Source: Dasypus novemcinctus
Taxonomy: Eukaryota > Chordata > Mammalia > Cingulata > Dasypodidae
Length of the DNA: 64,000 bases
Direction: 5' to 3'
Assembly (NCBI RefSeq): GCF_030445035.2
Contig: NC_080682.1
Coordinates: 32,532,770 to 32,596,769 of the forward strand
Shown here: positions 1 to 12,589 of the stretch, in pieces
Layout of the letters: every line of letters starts with the position of its first letter
How positions within the stretch are numbered: position 1 is the first letter of the stretch
Translations under genes and position numbers: made by a program
Notes under the pieces: model-generated
Told to the model about the DNA's origin: nothing
Databases searched by the model: none
The model's input: the letters and a program-made list of their open reading frames with translations, nothing else

Positions 1-2073
1 CCCACAGGTCTGGCCCACTGTTAGCGAACCAACCTAATAATTAAAATTTAAAATTTATAGTTAAATTAAAAAGGGGGTATGTGCATATCACTTTTGTGCC
101 ATTCTAAATATTTTTAGTCTTCTCATTTCTTCCTTACCCTTCTAAAGGAAAAACTGTCTTTTTCCTTGACCTTTAAAATAACATAAATTAATCCTGATTG
201 GTCATTTCCACAAGAAATCAGAAATAACTGTTGTCAGGTTATCCAGGAATAAGCAATACTCCTCCTAGGGTACCAGGCCTTACTAAGTAACCCACCATTG
301 TTCTGGCTGTCTCAGAGAAAAACAAAATGCATAAAAGCTACCCAGTTTCTTTCCAGTCTAAACAAAAGCCCAAATGCTTGCCAAATTCTCTCCAAATGGC
401 AATATAACTAGAAAAGTCAGTGGGGGAACTCTATTTTGAATTAACCAGCAAAGAAAAAGGTTTTAAATAACTAAACAGTGTTTCTGTATCAAACTATTCA
501 TGTCTGCCTATTTGCTAAAGTTAAATATGCAGTTATATAAATAATATATATTTCTAAAACCTAAATTAAACCAAATGGTATAAAAGGTCATATAAAAAAT
601 CTAAATACAAAACTGTTAAAAAGCTATGAAATCCTTATTAAATCATAATTAAAATAGGTTAAATAATTGCTTTATATTCCAAAGCCTAAAATTAGTTATG
701 CTTTTGAAATTATTCATAGTTTTAAAATTATCAAAAACAAAAGGTTTTAAGCCCCTGTAAAAAAAAAGGAAAACAACATTCTTTGTTTAATCATAACAAT
801 TGTAACTTGTTTAGCTTAACTATTATCTCTTGAGCTTGTGATTACCAGGCTAAAAAGTTAACATTGTATGTGTTGAATCTTTAAACTAATGGAAACTGTG
901 AGCTTGTGCTTAATGAAATGAAATTAACTGTAAAACTGCTTTCTCTTAAATGCATGAGGTAGATTCCACTGATTGCCAGTTGTAATCTGGAGTAAATTTG
1001 CCAGTCTATAATTGTGGTCAATTGTAAAACGTTTGTAAAAAAAGCATCTTCCAAACTGAAGCATTTAAATGGTTCTAGATCTAGAAGCCATTGTTAACTA
1101 AAAACCTGAATTGGTATTGATGGCAAAGAATAACTTTATAATAATAAAACCTGTCTGAAGTTCACCGCAAGGTGCATATTTAAGTAAATGGCAATGAAAA
1201 GTTACCTTAATTCTATTGGGAATCTTCCATTTTCATTTTAACAATGAAAAAAATTTTTCTTCTACTATTAAAGTAAAATACCTACTAATATCTTCATGGT
1301 AAAATGTAGAAGTAAGCAAAGTCATTTGATAAATAACACAATGCATTGGAAATGTTTAAAAGGTATTAAAAATCAAGAGATAAACTTCAACATTGTCAAA
1401 CTCTCTTGTGCATTCAAACCAGGCCTTGAATACATTGCAGGTTGCCTCTACATAGGAGTTATTGGCTAGGTTGGTCACTAACCTGACAAACAATAAAAGT
1501 ATTTACTACATCAGGCCTCTGATTGTGTTTTTGAAGTCAATGGAAACTATTTTGCAGTTTCAAAATCCTGCACCAGCTAATGATGGCTCAGTACAGCCAA
1601 ACGTACAATAGATATTGCCTTCAGACTGACACTGTTCCATAGTGCCAGACAGCACTATGCACCAGGCCAGTGAAATACTGGAAACACTCTCTAGGATCAA
1701 TGATGCTGTGACTTGCTCACTATGTGAAGAACATGCTAAGTGGAGCCATGATTACAAGAATATGGTAAGTAGCACTTAAACACAATTGGCATTATGGCCT
1801 GCTCATGGAGAAATAACATGTAAAGTATTGCAAACCTGAAACTTAAAACTATTAATTGCAACTCAGAATCCTTATGTTATAAATAGTACATTAATTAATA
1901 CTAAGGGCTGTTCCTCTATCCTGTTCTAAATATGCCTAATAATTATAATGTTATCTTTTTATTCTAAATTATATACAAAAGTACATTAAACATGTTAAAT
2001 TCCTGGTAAACTTCATTTTGTAAATAGTTAATAAATAAAATGAAATAGTCATTTAGCTAAAAAAAAAAAAAAA
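1..2073 (+). other. AT-rich noncoding segment ending in poly(A) signal and A-tract
   Basis: I see no coding frame here. The 3' edge looks like the end of a retroposed transcript: two overlapping AATAAA signals at 2,030-2,039 are followed 20 bp later by a 15-A tract at 2,059-2,073, after which the sequence changes character. No copy of the sequence after the tract (starting GGACAATG) is visible upstream, so a target duplication was not found and the 5' end may lie outside the window. It could be a processed 3' UTR, or untranslated retroelement sequence. Confidence 0.35.
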
Positions 2074-3230
2074 GGACAATGTGGCCACCAGTGGTTTGCA
2101 GGTAGCTGATTAATTGATGCCAGGCTCAGTCACCCTGCTACTCTACTGTACTCTACTGTGTAGCAAAAAGAGGCTTGCTTGCTAGTGATGGGTCACCTAT
2201 GGAACAGTCAAAATAACAGGAATTGTACAGTTAAAACCAATATATAAAAACTTTATTCTGTAGCTCTGATCACTCCCACAACTAAAAACTAAGAGAATTT
2301 CCCCTTTGGTGCACTAACCCTGAATGAAACAAACTGCCCAAAACGTACCATTTCACCAGGTGCACCTGATGAAGCACGTGAGTGCCAGTCATTAAACAGC
2401 CTGAAATACATCTTCAAAACAAAGCTAAGTACCTAATACTATTATCTGTTACAATTTCTCTCTGAAAATAAATAACTTAATATATATGTGTATGTGTATA
2501 TACATATATATATAATCTTCCCCACCAACTTTTAAAAAGGTGCCATCTTTATAGGCACCTAATCTTGTCTACCTCTGTAGTTCAATATCCTCTTAAAAAA
2601 CAAAACAAAACAGGTATTCCAAAATTTTAATTAAGTTTGTTTCTTTCAGGATGAACATTTTATTAACCATACAAAAACTTCACCCAGCTTCATACAGAAT
2701 GCCAGATCCATCTTCCTCCAGTCAAAATAAAATAACAAGTTTTTACACCTTGTTAGGTTAGGACTACAAACCATGGCCAGCAGGAAGTAGTCACAGAAAA
2801 GAGATCATCTCCTTTCAGCACCCCTTTAAGATTAAAGTTATAAACTCTCTAAGGGTAAAATAAAATTAAGAGATGGATCTGGAGCCTGGCAAGAAATTCA
2901 CACAAGTGCAAATAACCCCCAGGATGACTGCTGGTGGCCCCACCCCCAGGATTCTACTGTTCAGGATGAGAACTTCTTTTGAAAAGAGCATAAAACCCAG
3001 ATATTACCAGGAATTTTGTCTTTTGACCCTCACTGAGAAATTGATAAGTGGGATAATCAGTCAAAACGATGAACAGACACCCACCTCATAACTCCAACAA
3101 TAATTATGCCAAAGCTTAGCAAGATAAGCTTGCATCAAGGGGGAAATGATGTAAGCTATGGGTGGTGGGGCTGTTCATCACCTCATAGATAACTTGAGCT
3201 GTATGTGTCCTGAGCTGGGCATGTGGGACA
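2074..3230. other. Unassigned sequence upstream of class I provirus
   Basis: There is no convincing gene. It holds a short TG/TA-rich simple repeat at about 2,481-2,515. The part from 2,640 to 3,120 has a U3-like composition, but I found no match to the 3' LTR at 10,106-10,468. It may be a degraded leader of the provirus that follows, or unrelated repeat sequence. Confidence 0.3.
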
Positions 3231-4150
3231 GTGAGAACTGCAGCCCTGCCCTTGGTAGCCATGACAACAACTCCAGTCCTGGAAAAACAGTTTAGCAATG
3301 CAAACAATATAAACATTAAATATTCAGGGAAACTGCAAACCCAATGTGCTAAAAGCTTACCTAGGATGTGGAAAATATATGCTAATATAAGCTTATTGAG
3401 CACTGAAACAAAGAACCATTTTCCCTTCCTCTGTACTCAAAAATCTTTCACAGATTCCATGCATACTCAGGATCCCAATAAGCATCCAGCCCGTCTCACT
3501 GCAGTTCCTACCACTAACCCCTCCTGGGATTACCAACTGGACTCCACTGACTTTGCTTGTATGGCCCATTTCTTAACCTGCATAAGAGAAAGCATGAAAA
3601 AAAGCTGCTCTTAAGGCAGTTAATTATGATAAAATTTTAAAAATCTCACAGAAACCTAATGAAAATCCAGCTGCCTTCATGAACAGATTAACTGAATCTC
3701 TTCTTAAAAATACTAATTTAAATCCTGACTCAGATTTCGATCAACTATATTTACACACCCACTTCATTACCCAGTCTTATCCAATATTAGAAGAAAAAAA
3801 ATACTACAAAAGTCCTCAAACCCCCCAGAAAAACCTGATTAAACCACCTTCAAGGTTTAACAATAGAGAGGAAGAATCCAAACTTGAAAAGCAAAAGTGA
3901 CATCAGGTTAAAGCCTCCCTCCTTGCTGCTGCCCTCAAGATCAGTTCTCAGAAACCCCAGCCCTCTTCTTCCCCTTGGCCACAGCCTGGACCCTGTTTCA
4001 AATGTGGAAAGGAAGGTCACTGGGAAGATCCTGCCCTAATCCAAGGTCCCCATCTATGCCTTACCTGGTGTGTCAACACAAGGGTCATTGGAAGTCAGAC
4101 TGTCCTGAAAACCCTGTTTCCAGGAAAGTTCCTCCAGCACACCCCACAGA
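3231..4150 (+). pseudogene. gag: ERV class I gag remnant (capsid end and nucleocapsid)
   Basis: Gag would form the virion core. Readable pieces are a capsid-like stretch from about 3,500, and an open piece at 3,679-3,900 that begins MNRLTESLLKNTNL and fits the part of capsid after the major homology region. Nucleocapsid follows: a first zinc knuckle near 3,988 begins CFKCGKEGHW, but its last cysteine is misplaced. A second near 4,060 reads VCQHKGHWKSDCPEN and appears to have lost its first cysteine (Tyr in its place). Stops and frame changes separate the pieces. The matrix end is not recognisable. Confidence 0.7.
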
Positions 4151-4499
4151 TCTGGAGCCAAGATCTTCCTTTCCAGGCCTTCCTGGACTGACAATAAACG
4201 ATCAATGGGTCCCAGATTCGGAACGGCCCCACATCTCCATCAGTAAGTCCAAACCAACGGTTATCATCAAGGTTGGAGGTAAGTCAATCTCATTTTTAAT
4301 TAACACGGAGACCACATATTCAGTCCTCCTAGAACATTCAGACCCTTTATCTACTTCCTCTATCTCTATTGTGGGAGTTGACGGCATCCCTTTTTCTCCT
4401 TTAATTACCAAACCACTCATATGCTCGATAAAAAAATCATACATTTTCCCACCAATTCCTCATAATCCATACCTGCCCCTCCCCACTTCTAGGTCGTGA
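4151..4499 (+). pseudogene. pro: ERV class I protease remnant
   Basis: This continues in the frame of the second zinc knuckle, as expected for a gamma-like gag-pro-pol layout. An aspartic-protease-like stretch (IKVGGKSISFLINTET) lies at about 4,272-4,313. The active-site triad normally begins with aspartate; here the codon at 4,302-4,304 reads Asn, and the following residues also depart from the D-T/S-G pattern, so the enzyme would be inactive. The frame ends at 4,499. Assignment rests on position between nucleocapsid and RT and on this motif. Confidence 0.6.
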
Positions 4500-6057
4500 T
4501 AAACTGTTTAAACTTCACTCCATTTCCTTTATGCTCCCATTCTCCCAAACCAACTTCCTTCTCCTGTCTACCACACCCTCCCCCTCCCAGGTCCCTGCTG
4601 ATATTCCCCAATTATTACAAACAGAATTTCACCCCCAGGTCTGGAATACCAGCTCCCCTTCAGTCACATCACACCATCCCTCTGTCAAAATAGTCTTAAA
4701 AAAATTCATCTTTCACAAAAATTCCTCAGTATCCCCTATCCGTCAATGCCCAACAAGGCTTGAAACCTACCATAAACAAATTCTGTAATGCTGGCTTTCT
4801 ACATTCAACTAACTCACCCTTCAATACCCTGATTCTAGCAGTAATAAAACCCAATGGAAGCTATCAACTTGTGCAAGACCTTAGAACCATTAATGAAGCC
4901 ACACAGCCTATTTTCCCCTGGTTCCTAACCCATACAGTCTTCTGTCCCACATACCCTGTCAAACTACTCACTACAATGTAATTGACCTCAAAGGTGCCTT
5001 TTTCACTCTTCCCTTGGACAAAACTTCCCAAAACGTTTTTGTCTTTAAATGGACAGATCCTAAAAACCCTCTAAACCCCCAACAATTGACATGAACAGTT
5101 CTTCCCCAGGGCTTTAGGGATAATCCCCATATCTTTGGACAGGCCCTAAACCGAGGTCTCTCTGATTTTCACCTCCCCTCCAGTATCCTTCTCTAGTATG
5201 TTGATGACTTCCTCCTTTGTAGCCCCTCCCTACAAACCTCTATAACCCACACTATCACCCTGCTTAACCTTCTCAGTTATAAGGAATATCAGGTTTCCCT
5301 AAGCAAAGGACAATTTTTAAAATCTGATGTAAACTATCTAGGGCTCCACCTTTCCCCCTCACATAAACATCTAACTGCAGAGTGAATCCAGCTCATCAAA
5401 AGCTATCCTTTTCCACAAACTAAAGCAGACCTCCTTTCTTTCCTAGGGCTTATCAACTTTTTCTGTCTCTGGATTCCAAACTTTGGACCTATACCTAAAC
5501 CCCTTTAACAAGCTGCTTCTGGCAACTTACGCAAGCCACTTGATTGCCTGCTATCATTCAAACTCCCCTTGAATCCACTTTAAAATGCCCTATTAACTGC
5601 ACCTGTTTTAGCTTTCCCCAACCCCTCCAAACCTTTATCTCTCTACATAAATGCCACACAAGGGTATGCCCTAGGAATCTTAAGGCAGTCATATGACCCT
5701 GATAACCATATCATTGCCTACTTCTCCAAACACCTAGATCTTGTAACTCTACGCTGACCCACCTGCCTCAAAATCCTTGCTGCAGTTTCTCTCTTAGTTC
5801 AAGAAAGTTTTAAACTATCCCCAATAAATCATCTTAATGTTTTTTTTCCCTCACATTCCCTATCTCCTCTTTTAACTCACAAAACTACTGCATCTATCTC
5901 TTCTACCTATCTTCTAACCCTTCATGCAACTTTTCTACAAAATCCTGGCAACTTCTTAGACCATTGTCCACTTCTCAATCCTGCCACCCTCCTCCCCATT
6001 GATCCCAACCCATCCCCAGAAACACTGAACACAGATTACACTCATGATTGTGGTAAT
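4500..6057 (+). pseudogene. pol: ERV class I reverse transcriptase remnant
   Basis: RT would copy the viral RNA into DNA. A start-of-palm stretch with QDLRTINEATQPIFP lies near 4,876-4,920, LPQGFRDNPHIFGQ near 5,101-5,142, and the catalytic YVDD near 5,197-5,208. A stop codon sits directly before YVDD and several others break the frame. Thumb and connection sequence continues to about 6,050 (proline-rich, low-complexity in places). The copy cannot be translated through. Confidence 0.8.
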
Positions 6058-7008
6058 GTGCTTGATCTCCTTGCTAAACCTCTTCCCAATATTTCAGATA
6101 CATCTCTTCCTAATCCTACTCACACATGGTTTATTGATGGGAGCTCCACTAAACTTAACAATTCCACCCAGGCCGGATATGTTATTTTTACCTTGACTGA
6201 AACCGTTGGATCAGGTCCTTTCCCACCTAACACAACCTCACAACAAGCTGAGCTTATAGCCCTCACCAGAGCACTAGTCAGAGGCAAAGGGCAAGCCCTA
6301 AACATCTACATTAACTCCAAATATTCATACCATATCCCACATTCACGGGTCCCCATCAGGTGGGAGAGAGAATTCCTAACTTCTAACATATCTTTCATTG
6401 TAAATAAAAATCTCATCCTACAATTACTCAATGCAGTATCGCTTCCAACCCAAGCTTCTATAATTCACTGCAAAGGGCACCAAAAATCAAATTCCCCCAT
6501 ATCTGTTGGCAATAATCAAGTCAATGTTGAAGCCAGAACACAGGCTATCAAATCCTACTTAAGTGCACACACCACTATCACACCCATTCTCCTAGTACTC
6601 CCATATCCTGCTCCCCCTTATACACCTGAAAAAACCTCAAAGCTCCCTCTTATTGGAGCAAAACAAATCAAAGGATGGTTCATGAAAAATGGAAAAGTCC
6701 TTTTACCTGAATTGCAAAAACATAACATTCTCACTTCTTTACATAATCAATACCTTGTAAAATACAAACCACTCTCATTACTCCTATTTAATTCTCTACA
6801 TTGTCTTGAGCACTCAAGATTCCTAAAAAGAATTACAAAAAAAGACAAAAAAAAAACAAAAAACCCTGTTCTCTTTGCCAACAAACTAATATCCACGGAA
6901 ATTCTACTTCTCTCTCTTTTAAAACACCAATATAGAAAAAAATGGACAAGATTGGGAATTAAACTTTACTCACATGCCACCAATAAAAAAAAATTAAATA
7001 TCTGGTAG
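6058..7008 (+). pseudogene. pol: ERV class I RNase H and integrase N-terminus, 316-codon open stretch
   Basis: This is the longest open stretch of the provirus. Residues about 23-110 are RNase H: WFIDGSS carries the first catalytic Asp and QQAELIAL the Glu. The third position (IYINSKYS, about residues 103-110) has Asn where the family has Asp, so the active site is broken. The later part runs towards the integrase zinc-binding domain, with HN near residue 229 and LHCLEHSRFLK near 247-257, and the paired cysteines (CSLCQQTN) read in another frame near 6,870. Openness is probably chance survival. Confidence 0.75.
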
Positions 7009-7640
7009 TCCTCATAGACAACTTTTCTGAATGGGTTTTGAAGCATTCCCAGTAACCTCAGAAGGGGCAGACATTGTTATTAAAATCCTATTAACAGAAA
7101 TCATTCCCAAATTTGGCCTTCCTTCTTCCTTGCAGTCAAACAATGGAAAGGCTTTTACTTCACAAATCACACAAAATATCTGTTGTACCCTAAAAATAAC
7201 TTAGAAATTACATATCCCCTACAAGCCCTGATCTTCTGCAAAAGTTGAGCTTATGAATGTAATCTTAAAACAATACTTAACCAAATTAGCAATACATATA
7301 TGAACCCCTTGGGCTAAACTCCTACCCTTAGCTTTTACTAGAATCTGAACCCTTCCTCGAAAACCACATTTCCTTAGCCCCTTTGAAATCATGTATGGAC
7401 GCCCCTTCATCTTTACTAACATTTCTTTTCAGCCATCAGATTTTGAAAGTAACCTGCTTAGCTTAACCCAAATGTGAACACTCTTCCATCAGCTAACTGA
7501 CTCTATGCTTCCTGCACCAGAACCCTGTGCTTCCTCCCTACCTATTCACCCAGGTAACTGGGTATACCTAAAAACCTTACACCCTAGACCTTAACTCAAA
7601 AATGGACCAGTCCTTCTCTTGTTCTTCTAATCACTCCCAC
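7009..7640 (+). pseudogene. pol: ERV class I integrase core and C-terminus remnant
   Basis: The integrase core is recognisable near 7,040-7,300. A stretch reading FPVTSEGADIVIKILLTE is followed by KFGLPSSLQSNNGKAF, where the second catalytic Asp is replaced by Asn. A KVELMN segment retains the catalytic Glu. Further on, MYGRPF and a PGNWVYLK piece near 7,552-7,575 match the C-terminal region of gamma-type integrases. Several in-frame stops interrupt it. It joins directly to env-like sequence downstream. Confidence 0.75.
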
Positions 7641-7899
7641 TGCAGCAAAACTTTTAAACTTTCCATCATGAATACACTTTTCCAGATTAAAACCTGCCCC
7701 ACCACCTCCTGAGAACAGTAAAACATCAGATCCTGAAACCGCAAACAAGTACAACCCTGAAACTTCAGATAAGTACACCTGTGAACCTCTCAGAAACATA
7801 CAACTGAAGCTCAGGAAAGACAGAGATGACAAAACCCCAAAAACAAACTTCTCACAACAGCAACCCAATGATACACAAAGCCAACACCTTTTGTAATAT

Positions 7900-9960
7900 T
7901 CTCTCCACACACTTAACTTTCTTATCCCTCCACTCTTTCTATTGAACAATACCTCAACATCATTTAAAACCTGTGATTACAAGGAAATCTTTCTTATTTT
8001 TATCCTAAAAAAATTCCCCTTCTTCTCTTTTGTAACCCTTTTCCTTTTTTTTACTGACTAAAATACTATATTTTACCCTTCCACTCCTCTTTGTTCTAAC
8101 CACTCAAAAAACCCATTACCATCCCCTTGCAAACACCATCCAAACCATAGCAACTGCAATTAAGCACTCCGATTGTTAGATATGTCCTGAGCACACCCAC
8201 ACTGAAACTATATCCTTACACACCTTTCCTCTATGTCCAAAAACTCTTCTACTTGTCCACCCACAATACACTGGTTTTGAGAAGCAAATAGGTTACAACC
8301 ATCCCTACACCCCCACCCCCCACAAGTTTACCAGAATACTAAGCTATACTTATCCTCAATCAGGTCTTAAATATCTCTCATTTAGAGGAAAAAAAATCAA
8401 ATTCTATTGGTATGGTCACAGTCCTAATGGATAAACCTTTTTTATATTTTAAATATATCTCCAAACAACTTTATGCAATTAATTTAAAACATATACCCAC
8501 TACAACTTGTAATCATACCCTCCTCTTTAACACTACCACACTGCACTGGCAGGCAGATTTAAAAATGCCAAACAAGCATCTTAATTCAACTCTATTTTGG
8601 AATAACTCAGGCATCAATTAAAGACTACCTACACAAATAAGCAATAAAAATTAGAGTGAAAATGTATTGTGCTTCAATAGCTCTTACAAACAAACTGAAC
8701 TACCTGGAGTAGGAATACAATCAGGACAATTATACAATTTAACCAGGTTAAAATCTGCAAAAAAAAAAAAAAAAAAACCACAAAAAAATTCTTCACTTTT
8801 CTTTTCCAAAATCTTCTCTATCAAATTAACCTAACCTATAATACTTCCAAACCCCACTACTCTCCTTTATATATTAATGTAATATACAGCAAAACCCAAC
8901 TATTCAGCATTCCCAATCACCCACATTCCTATGTTATTTCCTCAAGGCCCTCAACAGCACTAACACTTGCAAGCACAAGTTTCTATTTTCTGTGTAGTAA
9001 TACTGCATTTCTAACACTCCCTACCGTATGGACAGAAACCTGCACTATATCTATCATTCCTAATGCCACCATTCTAAACCCCCCCAAAATAGCCTCTTCT
9101 GGACAAATTCTTAACCTTAGTTCCTTTCTTAAAACTTCACTTCTACTTCAAAAATGAAATGAACAAAAAGCAAAACAAAACAACATATTTCTTAGGAAAC
9201 CCAGAATTTGGATACCATGCCCATAACAATCCAATTTTTAAAAAAACTGGTATAGAACACACTATCTTCTGCAACCTATTTTGGTTTGCATGAATCCCAC
9301 TATTAGAGCAATCAATTTTAAACATTTCTCTCCAACTACAACTATCCTGGAATTCAACCAAGCAGGCCATAGACAGTCAGCAGTTAGAAATAAATAGTCT
9401 AGCTTCGTTTATCAAGCAAAATAGAAGAGCATTGGATGTTCTCACAGCAGCCATGGGAGGCACTTGTGCAATCATAAATGAAATTTGTTGTTTTTATATT
9501 AACAGAACTGGTCAAGTAGAAGAAAATATTAAAGTCCTGAAAGAAAACAGAAATCATTCAAACAGCCCGAGATAATAACTATGGAAATCAGTCATGGATA
9601 TCCTCATTCCTTACTTATTTTTCTTCACCCTTAAAATCAATCCTTTTAACCATTATCACGCCATTATTAATATTATTGCTGCTGCTGCTTCTTTTTGGTT
9701 CTTGTCTCTTACAGCTTCTTGTCCAATTCATACACCAAATTATATAGTCAATAACCTAGGAATACATAAACAGTGTCTTTCTGCTGCCTGAACAACAATA
9801 TCAACCCCTGCAGAACCTGAAACCATAGCCCACTGTATAGGATGGAAGGGAACTTCTTTTCCCCACCCCTTCACAGCAGGAAGTAGCCAAACCAAACCAA
9901 CACCCCAAATCCCCTCACCCTCCAATCCTGCCCATACCTTATACCCCAATACTCAGGTCC
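7900..9960 (+). pseudogene. env: ERV class I env remnant (surface and transmembrane subunits)
   Basis: The surface part (about 7,900-9,350) is heavily degraded and assigned mainly by position. An A-run at 8,760-8,777 is probably a later expansion. The transmembrane subunit is clearer: an ISD-like stretch beginning NRRALDVLTAAMGG at about 9,422, then a CX6CC motif at 9,463-9,489. A hydrophobic stretch follows at about 9,600-9,720. Stops and frameshifts are frequent, so no functional envelope is possible. CX6CC is typical of gamma-like envelopes. Confidence 0.7.
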
Positions 9961-10105
9961 CCCTATAAATATATATAGCTCAGTTTCCCCTGATATTCAC
10001 TGGGGAAAGGTTAACCTCAGCTGCCATAAGCCTATGTGTCCAATGACATGGTGCTTCCCCACAGGTTAACTAAAGAAACCACACAGGGATGGGAGTAAAG
10101 GAAAA

Positions 10106-10468
10106 TGGAAACCTTTCCTACCTACATATCAGAGGGAGATAAAATTCCTACAGAACAAAGAAACATCTACTCCTGCAGCATTCCAAGAAACCATAACTCC
10201 CTAACCCACTATCTTCTACTCGCTATCAGGAAAAGTTCCACCTCTAAGGGCTTCCCATTGGCCCCTGCACTTGCACCCTCAACCCCTTCCCATCAGTTAT
10301 CATTCCCCTGCCTAGGAAAGTTCTGTATAAATTCAAGTTCTCCCCTTCCAAGTGGGGGCTGAAGTCTGTTCTTCAGACCTCCTCTGATGGGAGAGCCTCT
10401 CAATAAATCTTTCTTTGTCTATAGTTAATCAGTCTCCGTGTCCCAGTAAGCGCAGTTTTTGTTCAACA
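10106..10468 (+). repeat. 3' LTR of the class I provirus
   Basis: A purine-rich tract (10,086-10,105) precedes TG at 10,106, and the unit ends in CA at 10,467-10,468. Inside are a TATA-like TATAAA at about 10,326 and AATAAA at 10,402-10,407, in the order expected for U3, R and U5. The precise edges are estimates because no second LTR is available for comparison in this window. Confidence 0.6.
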
Positions 10469-11929
10469 AAAATATTTCTTTATAAAGATGAAATAAATCT
10501 AATGTATTCAGTACTTTTCATGTCATTTCCCATTTTATCTATGACAAATCATACTGCAATAATTATAGGTATTCTTAATATGTGTAAGTATGATGGATTC
10601 CTAGAATAAAATCTATGGGTCAAACTATACTTGCATTTAAAATGTGATGTTCATAGTTAAATGTCAAAATGGCATTCTTGAGATTTTACCAGATATACTC
10701 CTGCCCACAATCTGTAAGAAAATTTGTCCATATTCTCTGCATCAATTGTTAGATAAAAACTTTAGGTATTGGGCAATCTGATTAGTTACAAAAATGTTAC
10801 TTTATTTGTATACTTTAATTGAAATTCTTTAAATATATTTGAATTTGAACACTTTTTCACATTTTAAAATTATTTGTATTTCTTCATTTTTTAATTGCTG
10901 AATATTGTTTTTATATTTTTCTTTGATTATTGACTTTTTCCATAAAGATTTTTATGAGATAATGAAGTACAAATGTAATATCCCTTTTATTCTTATATAT
11001 ATAATTGCTATTTAAACATCTCATGATTGTTTTGACATTTTTAGTCCATAGAGATTTATTCCATAGTAGAAATTTTTATATTTACATAGATCACTCAGTA
11101 CATTTTATACTTGCTTAGGAAGTCTTTTCTGAGTTCACACATATCAAAAATATTCTTTAACATTTTTTTAGCATTTAGTTTTAAGCAATTTTTGCTTTAA
11201 TATTTATATTTTAAATTTTGATAAATTTGAAAAATTATTTTGAAATAAGAAATTTAATAGAGAATGGATTTTAACTGTTTTTAATAGTTACTTTTTAATA
11301 GTTTTCTATTATTATTAACTTTTAACTGAAAGCCAATGTTAATGTAATCTACATATTCACATGCTTTTGGATGAATTTCAGTATTCCAACCAGTTTCATT
11401 GATCTTTTTATTTCTGGTTCATTTAAAATACGATTACATATGTTTCTTTCTTTCTTTATTTATTTCTGGGGTCTAACACTTTATCATAGGAAAATAAAAT
11501 GAAAAGCATTTGCAGCACAAGTAAACATTGAATTTCCTCTAGATATCATCACAATACTTAAAATACAATTTTTAATATAATATCATCCCTAATTTCTAAG
11601 CAAGTTTGAACAGGATAATGATAAATATATAAATATATATAAGATTTAATCATATATTTTATAGATAAAGATGCAGAAAGCACAAAGTTGCCATATACTG
11701 CCCCACAATTTTACCTTTTAGTGCTATGCATTCACGTGTTATTTTGTTGCAATATTATAATTTTACTTTTAACTTCAGCCTGTATTTTGCATTAAGATTC
11801 ATTATTTGTGTTGTATGTGTTGTACAGATTTATGTATCTAAAATTTTTATTCTGATAGTTATATACAAATATTTTTCAACTAATTCATGATCATTATATT
11901 TTATATATTTTTTAATTTTTTAAAATTTA
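10469..11929. other. AT-rich sequence, probably old L1-derived
   Basis: I see no gene. Parts of 10,490-11,200 resemble very old minus-strand L1 3' sequence in composition and phrasing, but too weakly to place edges. Local TA-rich runs occur at 11,620-11,660. Confidence 0.25.
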
Positions 11930-12030
11930 ATTGCCTTTTTTAAAGATATATAGATCACAAAAAATGTTACATTAAAAAATACAAGGTTCTCATGTACCCC
12001 CCACCCACCTCATTTGTTTATAATGCTACT
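11930..12030 (-). repeat. Fragment of dispersed repeat also at 38.3 and 63.7 kb
   Basis: The stretch with AAAGATATATAGATCACA and a following ATGTTACATTAAAAAATACA, then a run rich in CCCC and CCACC, matches the starts of the segments at 38,280 and 63,735. This is a truncated copy, probably antisense because its T-rich end comes first. Confidence 0.5.
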
Positions 12031-12124
12031 TATTATCTGATAAGCCTAATATTTCCTCATGATTATTCTCTCTTAGAATTATGCCTATTTCTGCTTATTT
12101 ATGTTTTACATTAAATTTAAAAGA

Positions 12125-12490
12125 TGGGGATGCAAATGTGACTCCAGTGATTGATCTCCCACCTACCACATGGGAGATCCTGGGTTTGATTCCTGGTGCC
12201 TCCTGGAGAAGACAAGGAAAACAGTGAGCTGGCACTATGAGCTGGCATGGTGAGCTGAAGCAACAAGATGATGTAACAAGGAGACACAAAGAGAAAACAC
12301 AATGAGAGACACAACAAAGCAGGGTGCAGAGGTGGCTCAAGTAATTGAATACCTCTCTCCCACATGGGAAGTCCCAGGTTTGGTTCATGGTGCCTCCTAA
12401 AGAGAAGACAAGCTCACAGGGCACGCACAGCAAATAGACACAGAGAGCAAACAGCAAGCACAAACAATAAGGCTGGGGGATTAAAAAAAT
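12125..12490 (+). mobile_element. Dimeric tRNA-derived SINE (DAS-III-like)
   Basis: Two tRNA-like halves follow each other, starting near 12,125 and 12,325. Each has the phrase CACATGGGA, a degenerate B-box (CAGGTTTGGTTC type), and a GTGCCTCC end followed by an AGACACAAAGAG or GACACAGAGAG tail. It ends in an A-rich tail near 12,480. The second half is tRNA-Ala-like. The architecture matches the armadillo DAS-SINE family as I know it; the subfamily is a guess. Confidence 0.8.
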
Positions 12491-12589
12491 CTTAAAAAAT
12501 AAGTTAGTCTAGGCACAAAACAAATTGCAATTAGTCCTTTCAATGAAAATCATTTAGAAAAAGTTTATATTTTTAGAGAAATGAGATTA

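Larger units (their letters stand above)
3231..10468 (+). mobile_element. Class I (gamma-like) endogenous retrovirus, degenerate, 5' LTR missing
   Basis: The order gag, protease, reverse transcriptase, RNase H, integrase, env, 3' LTR is readable on the plus strand. Evidence includes two nucleocapsid zinc-knuckle remnants, an LPQGF and a YVDD motif in RT, RNase H and integrase blocks, and a CX6CC motif after an ISD-like stretch in the env transmembrane subunit. Two knuckles plus this type of TM point to the HERV-H/F side of class I, which is inference. Every gene has stops or frameshifts and several catalytic residues are changed, so the copy is dead. No 5' LTR or primer site was recognised. 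Confidence 0.85.

Noticed and set aside
1..3115. A 5' LTR for the class I provirus
   Set aside because: I searched for the AATAAA/TATAAA context and ends of the 3' LTR and found no similar sequence upstream.
3116..3403. 95-codon minus-strand frame with a hydrophobic start
   Set aside because: It is antisense to the gag-side sequence and shows no family features.
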